Shown here piece after piece: positions 57,041 through 64,000 of a DNA stretch of 64,000 nucleotides (the stretch's first letter is position 1; every line of letters begins with the position of its first letter). The notes beneath the pieces are model-generated. The model was given only the letters and a program-made list of their open reading frames with translations, was not told the DNA's origin and searched no databases. The DNA comes from Adineta ricciae. Taxonomy: Eukaryota > Rotifera > Eurotatoria > Adinetida > Adinetidae. The stretch lies in NCBI GenBank assembly GCA_905250025.1, contig CAJNOJ010000301.1, positions 1-64,000 on the forward strand. The letters run 5' to 3'. Both the position numbers and the translations under genes were made by a program.

Positions 57041-59809
57041 ATGGAAGATGAAATTCTTGAATTGTCCGATGATCAAAAAACGATCCGATATCGATTTATT
57101 AGTCAAATCGCGAAAGAAAATAATAAAGTTGCCGGTTATTTGAGAAAGATCTTTCATATTTCAACAAATGGCGATCGACAAAAACGAATTGATGTTTATC
57201 AAAAGATTCTCGATGAATTACCATTCGGGAGTGTTGATCGAGAAAAATTATTGGAATATTATGCAAAAATTATGGATTTAGAACGTCGTGTTCGAAAATT
57301 CGTCAATGCAAAGATTTACAATGAAAAAATCGAAAATCCTCAAAGTACGGCAACTGCTGATCAATTCGATTATGTTCTCAGACGAATGTTAGAAGAAAAT
57401 GTCGAACCAGAGATCGTGAAAAAATTCTACGATGAAAATGCTTTTGCGATTTTTAGTTTAACAATGCATCCAACAAATCCAACATCAATGGAATATACAA
57501 TTAAAGGTGGAATTCGATTTGATAAATATTTAGATGATCAACAAGATTATACAGAACATTTAAAAATCATTCAAGATTTACCTTTAGCAGGAAAAAAGAA
57601 AACAGTGGAAGATGAAGTGAATGAAACAATCGCAATTCTTGATATGATTTATGAAACAGCACCAAAATTAAGAGAACAACTTATTGATACATTGAAAACG
57701 TATCCAACTTATGCAAAAGTTCTCGATGTGAATATTCCAAGAATTCAAGCATCTATTTGGCCAGCGGGAGATGGGGATGGAAATGAAAATGCTGATATTA
57801 AAGCTCTTGAAAAAGCCATTCAACAATTGAAACAAAGAATTAAACAATTATATTTAAATGATATTCAACAATTATCTTCACAAAATAAAAATCATATTGA
57901 ACAAAAATTAATTGAGAATTCTTATGAAACACCACAACAATTAATTGAAGATTTACAAAAACTCGAAAATACTGATGATTTAATTTATAAAGTTCGAACA
58001 TTTCAATTTTATTATGCACAAATTGATATTCGACATAATGCCATTGATATTATGCAAACTTTACAACATTTATTAAAAATAAACCAATTACATGATAATT
58101 TCTTATCTTTATCATTGAAAGAACAAAAAGATTTGATCAATAAATGGTTAAATGATGAGAAAATAATTGAAAAATTAAAATCAACAAATCAAGATGAATT
58201 AACAAAAAGTAACAAAACAGCTGGAAGAATATTTGGTCGATTAAAATTAATTCCAAATGATTTAGATATTTTTAATAAATTAATCATTGCAGAAAACAAA
58301 TCAATTGTCAATGTTTTAGGTGTTTTTCTTCTTTTAAAAGCCACAGGAAATTGTGTTGCTGAAAAAGGAACAGCTCTCGATATTGTCACATTAAGTGAAT
58401 CCGTCAGTGATTTAAATCAATTACCAGATTTAATTTCTGAATTAGTTGAAGATCCAATTTATCGAAAACATTTATCTTTTCGTGGAAAATTAATTCCAAT
58501 GATTGCTAAAAGTGATACAGTAAGAAGAAATGGTCGAGGTGCTGAATCATCTCAAGAAGAAGCATTAGGAAAAGTTTATGCAATGGTTGACGAATTTCGT
58601 TCAAAATATCCCGAATTAAAACATTTAACCATCAATGGTTTTAGTGGTGGTGGTGCTGCTTTACAACGTGGTGGTGGTCGAGTCACTGAAGTTCCACATA
58701 ACAACGGACGTGTTGCACGATATTTTCATGCGAAAACAATTGGTCCATCATTATTAACAATTCAAGGCCATCAAATGCAAATTCTCTTCTCACCAACATC
58801 AATTTGTTTACATATGTTAGAATCTTTAATTGCACAAAATCTTCATGCGCGTGTTCAAACTGAATTGAAACCCGATGGAACACATTATGTTCCACCACGA
58901 CGTGCACCTGATGGATATGATCAAAATCATCATATTAATAATTTTCATCAAGCTTGTCAACAAATGAGACAAACTTATACGGAATTTATGGGAAATCTTG
59001 ATGATGATGAAAATTCCGAATCGGGAAATAATAGTTTTAATCAATTATTTGCAAATGCACCATGGGTTTCAGTTATTTTAGGAAATCTCAGTTCGCGTCC
59101 ATCAAAACGTGGTGCAACTGGATCGAATGCAGATGAAATAACTGTGAGAAGTATTCGAGGTGATCAACCCAAATTATTAAATAATCGAGCGATTACTGTT
59201 GAAAGAATTTCAGCACATAGTGGAACACATTTTTTAACTTATTTAAGTGTTTTCGAAGGTTTAAATTCAATTAATCATGCAGAATTACATGATATGTACA
59301 TCTGTGGCAAATCAGCACGAGATTTTATGAGAAATACAGCTTTATCATTACATATGACTGATTTTGATTTAGCTTGGGAAACGATGATTGGAGAAAAAAG
59401 ACCAAATAAAGAAGAATTAATGAAATTAGCCAAACAATTTGATCGAAAACAAAATACAAACAATTCCAATCAATCAATTTTAGCTTGGCTCGAATTTTAT
59501 GCATTAGATGTAGCGAAATTAGTTCATAAATGTATTCTTGGTGAAGACCCAAAAGAAGATTTCAATTTACAAACGCCATTAAAAGCAAGTTTTTCTAATT
59601 TAGCACAACAATTAACAATTCGAGAAGAATCTGATGAATTCGGAAGATATGCTGAAGCTCAAATGACCAATTTTCTCAATCATAATTTAGATCATGTTTT
59701 AACAGAAAGAGAAATGGTCACTTTACAATCATGTTATGCAGCTGCTGATGTTGTCAATGCACCGGAAGGTGGTTTAAACATTGAATTAACAAGAAAAAAA
59801 ATAAACTAA
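57041..59809 (+). CDS. Phosphoenolpyruvate carboxylase-like protein, probably transferred
   Basis: Intronless, 922 aa from the ATG at 57041 (MEDEILELSDDQ). PEPC landmarks in order: SLTMHPTNPTS (catalytic His region, canonical HPT), IWPAGDGDGNENAD, YAQIDIRHNAID (equivalent of LDIRQES), LSESVSDLNQLPDLISELVEDP then FRGKLIPMIAKSDTVRRNG (equivalent of GYSDSxKDAG), and GFSGGGAALQRGGGRVTEVP (equivalent of FHGRGGxxGRGGGP). PEPC fixes bicarbonate onto PEP to give oxaloacetate. Animals normally lack it, so transfer from bacteria or protists is likely. Key changes: the catalytic His and Arg of FHGRGG are Ser and Gly, the SDSxK Lys is Arg, and the C-terminus lacks the usual NTG end. Activity is therefore uncertain. 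A truncated duplicate lies at 45291-45832. Confidence 0.85.
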   Translation: MEDEILELSDDQKTIRYRFISQIAKENNKVAGYLRKIFHISTNGDRQKRIDVYQKILDELPFGSVDREKLLEYYAKIMDLERRVRKFVNAKIYNEKIENPQSTATADQFDYVLRRMLEENVEPEIVKKFYDENAFAIFSLTMHPTNPTSMEYTIKGGIRFDKYLDDQQDYTEHLKIIQDLPLAGKKKTVEDEVNETIAILDMIYETAPKLREQLIDTLKTYPTYAKVLDVNIPRIQASIWPAGDGDGNENADIKALEKAIQQLKQRIKQLYLNDIQQLSSQNKNHIEQKLIENSYETPQQLIEDLQKLENTDDLIYKVRTFQFYYAQIDIRHNAIDIMQTLQHLLKINQLHDNFLSLSLKEQKDLINKWLNDEKIIEKLKSTNQDELTKSNKTAGRIFGRLKLIPNDLDIFNKLIIAENKSIVNVLGVFLLLKATGNCVAEKGTALDIVTLSESVSDLNQLPDLISELVEDPIYRKHLSFRGKLIPMIAKSDTVRRNGRGAESSQEEALGKVYAMVDEFRSKYPELKHLTINGFSGGGAALQRGGGRVTEVPHNNGRVARYFHAKTIGPSLLTIQGHQMQILFSPTSICLHMLESLIAQNLHARVQTELKPDGTHYVPPRRAPDGYDQNHHINNFHQACQQMRQTYTEFMGNLDDDENSESGNNSFNQLFANAPWVSVILGNLSSRPSKRGATGSNADEITVRSIRGDQPKLLNNRAITVERISAHSGTHFLTYLSVFEGLNSINHAELHDMYICGKSARDFMRNTALSLHMTDFDLAWETMIGEKRPNKEELMKLAKQFDRKQNTNNSNQSILAWLEFYALDVAKLVHKCILGEDPKEDFNLQTPLKASFSNLAQQLTIREESDEFGRYAEAQMTNFLNHNLDHVLTEREMVTLQSCYAAADVVNAPEGGLNIELTRKKIN

Positions 59810-60011
59810 ACAATTTAATTTGGACTTTATCAGAAAATTCAAATGATCAAACATCTTTATTTTTTTCTCTCTTCTTTCATTATTCCAATCATAGTCTTAT
59901 AGAGATTCTATTGAGATACCTTTACATAGATCTAGTTTCATATCTTTTTGTGATTATTTAAAGAAAAGAAAACCAATAAAAGTCGATTTTTTTCCAAATC
60001 TTTGATTGATT

Positions 60012-61370
60012 TTAAAAAAATGAATTTCTTTCTCCACAAATATTTCCAAATTGATTTGAATTATTCAGTTGATCAATATTACAAACATATAATAAACGTT
60101 TACCTGCATGTTCACTCACAGTCCATAATCCACCTGCTTTTCCATCGATTGTTGGCCAATGTGATAAATCTTCAGGTCCAACAGATGAATAATACGAATT
60201 TTCAATTTGTAAAATTCCCGTTGTTGAATTTATTGATTTTGTTTTATATAAAAATCCATTTTTTGCACCTTGACTTCGACTTAAATACCATTTATTTTCA
60301 AATGAAACGGCACCTTGAATATTTGAAATGGGTAATCGATACGCCGAATCAGCTTTCCAAATTCCATTTGTTAATTTTGGTTGACCTGTTTGTTTATCAA
60401 GTGGCCAACGTGCAACACGACCTGATTTCTCTAAATCTCCATTTGCTGTTTTATCTGCACAAAATTCTCCTGAAATTAAATGATCTGAATCCGTTCGATC
60501 AAGAGAAACAAAAGAAAATGTCGGTGATCCTGCATTAACTCGACATGTCATTGATGAATTTCTTGGAATAATATTTGACCAATCGTTGATTTGTGGCATT
60601 ATATAACGATAACCATGAGCATAGAATTTTCCATTTTGAAAACCAATTAAATGTTTATCATTTGTATTTCCATTTGTTGTTTGACTTAAATCAAAGATTT
60701 GTCTCATATCAAATATTCGAAAACCTCGAGCTGTATCAGCAACATATAAATAATTGTCATACCAAACAATTCCACCAGCATGTAATGAATCATAACCATC
60801 TTTTTGTATTGTTCGTAAACTCATATAAGTTATTTCTCCTTTATTATTTAAATATGGATAAACTAATAAAACATGTTGATATTTTGATGTTTCTGGATCA
60901 AAGAATGTCACTCGAGCACCTTTTATTTGATCAGCATCTGTATTTGTTGGTTTCTCTGATTTCTTATCATACCAAGTTATTAAAATTGCTCGTTTTGTAT
61001 TCCAAAGTTGAGTTGAACGTGCATCAGCAACAGTTGTGACACCTTGTGGCATCCATTCAACATTTCCACCAATTGTACTACTGTCCGATGGATTAAAACA
61101 ATAACTCACACTGGTTAAATTTCGTTTCAATGTGGCATTTGGATTACATGTCTTTGCATTTGTACTTTTCGTTCCTTGACGATTTGCTTGAAGAAGAATA
61201 TTCTTTACACCGAGTTTTGCTAATTTTTCATTGAGTTTTCCAACACAATTTAATAATTCTGCATGATTTGGAGAAGATCGTAATTGAAAATCGATAAGAT
61301 TTGGAGCTGTGACACTTTCTAATATCCATATCCAATTGAAAATCGTCACAAATATTAATATGAAGGTCAT
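60012..61370 (-). CDS. Secreted propeller-like protein of bacterial/fungal type
   Basis: Intronless, 452 aa, tail-to-tail with the PEPC-like gene (about 200 bp apart). Signal peptide MTFILIFVTIFNWIWILESVTA. The mature part has repeated W/Y-rich strands: VEWMPQGVTTVADA, RAILITWYDKKS, GARVTFFDPETSKYQHVLLVYP, LHAGGIVWYDNYLYVADTARGFRIFDM, and GPEDLSHWPTIDGKAGGLWTVSEH near the end. This pattern resembles secreted beta-propeller proteins of actinomycetes and fungi; the 'HAGGI.W....YVADT..G.R.FD' block is the most telling. No enzyme motif is recognised. N-glycosylation sites are present. Likely acquired by horizontal transfer; function unknown (cell-surface or carbohydrate binding is a guess). Confidence 0.7.
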   Translation of the reverse strand: MTFILIFVTIFNWIWILESVTAPNLIDFQLRSSPNHAELLNCVGKLNEKLAKLGVKNILLQANRQGTKSTNAKTCNPNATLKRNLTSVSYCFNPSDSSTIGGNVEWMPQGVTTVADARSTQLWNTKRAILITWYDKKSEKPTNTDADQIKGARVTFFDPETSKYQHVLLVYPYLNNKGEITYMSLRTIQKDGYDSLHAGGIVWYDNYLYVADTARGFRIFDMRQIFDLSQTTNGNTNDKHLIGFQNGKFYAHGYRYIMPQINDWSNIIPRNSSMTCRVNAGSPTFSFVSLDRTDSDHLISGEFCADKTANGDLEKSGRVARWPLDKQTGQPKLTNGIWKADSAYRLPISNIQGAVSFENKWYLSRSQGAKNGFLYKTKSINSTTGILQIENSYYSSVGPEDLSHWPTIDGKAGGLWTVSEHAGKRLLYVCNIDQLNNSNQFGNICGERNSFF

Positions 61371-62021
61371 TTTTTAAGAACGGATTTTCTTCGTATGTGT
61401 TTTGATAAAATGAAAGAAAAATCGATATTTTTATATCGTCTTCAAATTTATTATTTATCATCGACGTATTAAAAAATGCAAATCCATCAATATGAAAATA
61501 TCGATTTATTTTTTTGAAAGAAGAAAAGAATAAAAAAAATGAAGTATTTTAGGTCTTAGAGTCTTTCTTCTATGAATTATTAAAGATCAATGAGTACAGT
61601 TTTTTNNNNNNNNNNNNNNNNNNNNNNNNNNNNNNNNNNNNNNNNNNNNNNNNNNNNNNNNNNNNNNNNNNNNNNNNNNNNNNNNNNNNNNNNNNNNNNN
61701 NNNNNGTCTGAGAAAAAACCTTCTCTGTTGAAACTCAAAATGTGTATTACAAAGTCTTCAAATCTTGGAAATCTTTTTCAAGAAACATTCGAATTATTTT
61801 CGAGAATTGAAATGAATGAATATTTCTCAAAAAAGTCTCAAGATTTGTAATAAAAAATGCTTTCAACTTCTGAAAAAATCTTCATAACTTATTGAAATCT
61901 TTTTCTTCAGAAATTCTTTTTAAAAATATTTCCTTCAACGAATTCGAAATCGATCTTTTTGGTTCAATGAGAAACATAAGAACAAATTTCTTTGTTTCAT
62001 AAAAAGCGAGAGAAAGATATT
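61371..62021. other. Spacer with a 100-N gap
   Basis: AT-rich spacer between the propeller-like gene 5' end and the prominin 3' end, interrupted by 100 undetermined bases at 61606-61705 (a standard scaffold-gap length). No gene seen on either side of the gap. Confidence 0.6.
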
Positions 62022-64000
62022 CTAAAAAATCTTTTTAAAGAGATAAAAAGCAAAAATACAAAGAAAAATGAGATTTGAAAAAATAAAGAAGAGAATTTTG
62101 AACCATAAACCATTGACTTTTTCAAGTGTTCGATGACAAATTGATTCATCTAATTTCATTAGATCGAAGATTGGTAATGGACATGAATCCAAATTACTTT
62201 CAATGAGATTTTCAAAGAAAATTTCCAACTAAATTTGAAGAAAAGAAAGATTTTCTTGTCGAAAATGTGAAATTCAGATGAAATTACTTGATGAAATGTT
62301 TTTGTTAAGAAATTCTTTGATAAATGAGAATTTTCCTGAAGAATTTGTTGAAAAAGAAGTTGAACTTGTCGAAATGTTTTTTCAATGGAATAAAATCGAT
62401 TTTGAAGATTTTCCGAAGGAATTAAATGAATAAAATTCCGAATTAATTCAATATTTGATGAAATACTTTGAATTTCCTTTGATTTTTGAAATTGTTTATA
62501 AATTTTCTCATTAAATTTCTTTAACATTGGAGAAAATTCATCTTTGAATTCGATTGAAAATTTCTCCAAATATCTTTGACTAAAATGTTTTTCATTTCGA
62601 CAATCGTCAATTAAATTCGTCAATGTTGAATTGACATTAAATTCATCAATGGATTTCAAGAAATTTTCTAAAAAATAAAATTAATCATTTGAAAAGAGTT
62701 TTTCGAATAAACTTTTTTCACCTGTGATGTACGAAATCAAAACATGTTGTTTTTCGTGAATTAAATGACAAGAACTTTGGAAAAACATGTCCAAAGCAAA
62801 GAAAATCGAACTGATTAATAAAAGAATAATTGAGGAAATGAAAAGAATTGTAAAAGAAATTCGAATTGAACAAATCAAACAATAAGATGAGGAAATTTTC
62901 GATGATTTTCCACGAACGAAATTATTTAATGTTAACGAATAAGATCGATTTGCATTTCTTTTACGAATTTGTCTTTTGGATCGATGATTTCTATGAAATC
63001 GAAGATTTTGTTTCGTATTTTCATTGAAAATCTTCTTTTACCTGTGCTGATGTGTTGAATATCTTTGTCGTTCATATGAAATTGTTTGTAATTGATGAAG
63101 ATCTGATTTGGAATTCGATTGAAAACAAAGTGAATTCAGTGTAAAAATCCAAATGAAAAACGATGGAAGAAATAAAATTAAAGAAATTAAAATTAATGAT
63201 AAAGTTGAAATGAATGAAAAAATAAAATGAACTTGTTGACGAAGATTTTCATGAAAGAAAGTCCAATTGATTTTCTTTAAGATTTGTTCATTGAAAATTT
63301 CCACAAAAAACTTCATTTCATTTTCAATTGACGAAATGATTTCAAGAAAATATTTTTTCATCTCATTCTCATTGTTTTTGTCCATCATAGAACAAAATTT
63401 GCCATTTAAATTAAAGAAATCATCAAATGATTTTGTAAATTCTTTGAAAAAGGTTTTGAAATTTTCAATTTTTGATAAAGAAGAATTTAAAGAATTGAAA
63501 TTCTCAGAGATATTTGGAATTAATTCATTAAATTCTCTCAAATGATAAATTTCTCCAAAGGATTTCATTATCGACAATTTCGAATTGTGAAAGATCGTGG
63601 ATAAAGCTAAACGACAAAGAAAATTCGGTATGAAAACATGAAATCAATCGAGCGACTTACATTTTGAGGAAAATTCGTGAAAAATTTTCTTCGAAAAAGT
63701 TTTTTGTTGAAAGAAAATATAAATTTGATTGATCGATTCATTGAAATAAGTCTTCAGTTGTAAAATATTTTCCATAAGAAAGATCATTTGTAATAAAATA
63801 ATGAAAAATACCGAATAAAAGCAAATTAATTTGAAAAAACATCGACATTTCTTTAAATGAAGATATGTTAACATATAAAAGAAGATGGACATGAAGATTA
63901 ACAAGAGATTGGTGATAATTATGTAAAGAATTAATGAAGAAACAGATTTTGATGATTGAATTTGAGAAGTTTTCAAAAGATTTAAAAAATCATTTGAAGA
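62022..64000 (-). CDS. Prominin-like pentaspan membrane glycoprotein (5' part outside window)
   Basis: Exons 64000-63661 (open at edge), 63606-63042, 62990-62722, 62667-62288, 62228-62022 give 586 aa in one frame. From the edge: two close TM helices (LILYIIITNLLLIFMSIFFY; FFKLICFYSVFFIILLQMIF), a long helical extracellular loop, a TM (LSLILISLILFLPSFFIW), a basic cytosolic stretch, another TM (ISFTILFISSIILLLISSIFF), a second long helical loop with Cys, and a last TM (GLWFKILFFIFSNLIFLCIF) with a short tail. Two large loops between five TMs and the final Cys-x-NGLWF-type motif before the last TM fit prominin (CD133), which binds cholesterol and marks membrane protrusions and cilia. The first loop and signal peptide lie outside the window. 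Sequence divergence is high, so this rests on architecture. Confidence 0.7.

Noticed and set aside
60002-61039. Two long + strand frames (178 and 148 codons) rich in His/Leu/Tyr
   Set aside because: Antisense shadows of the secreted propeller-like gene, which has a signal peptide and a continuous 452-codon frame.

Overview
This is a eukaryotic, AT-rich nuclear window, most probably from a bdelloid rotifer. The genes have many very short introns (mostly about 50-60 nt, GT...AG). Several families present are ones I associate with bdelloid genomes: a WWE plus R-S-E ADP-ribosyltransferase, an FG-GAP/VCBS propeller, F-box/LRR-like proteins and a very large LDLa/EGF receptor with a rhodopsin-like 7TM. 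Several intronless genes look non-metazoan, including a PEP-carboxylase-like gene, which animals normally lack. Two G-rich tracts containing the bdelloid telomere unit TGTGGG also occur. The genus cannot be fixed from the window.

Layout. About 0-31 kb is a dense gene block: ADP-ribosyltransferase (left-partial), a mucin-like membrane protein, an MFS transporter, a degenerate poxvirus-VP39-type methyltransferase-like gene just downstream of an ankyrin-oligoribonuclease, a second MFS transporter with an internal deletion, a PP2C phosphatase, a broken LRR/F-box-like gene, a laccase, an FG-GAP protein, an unidentified intronless gene, RNF181, pseudogene remnants, an F-box protein, an SLC17 transporter, a secreted protein with a tandem six-cysteine module, and a bilobal transferrin whose iron ligands are largely lost.

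About 31-50 kb is accessory, repeat-rich DNA. It holds a palindromic hairpin element, two copies of NEDD1 (the first cut by an assembly gap), a TraB-domain gene, a three-TM protein, a PEPC pseudogene fragment and several non-autonomous DNA transposons. The clearest of these is a pogo/Tigger-like element with a hAT-like MITE inserted inside it, each with its own target-site duplication.

About 50-64 kb holds the intronless LDLa/EGF/7TM receptor, the PEPC-like gene, a secreted propeller-like protein of bacterial or fungal look arranged tail-to-tail with it, and a prominin-like gene running off the right edge.

Exon coordinates come from reading GT/AG junctions that keep the frame; none was tested against RNA. 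Assembly gaps lie at 34403-34468 and 61606-61705. Single Ns at 14041, 32506 and 49098 probably mark joins; the one at 14041 truncates a gene.
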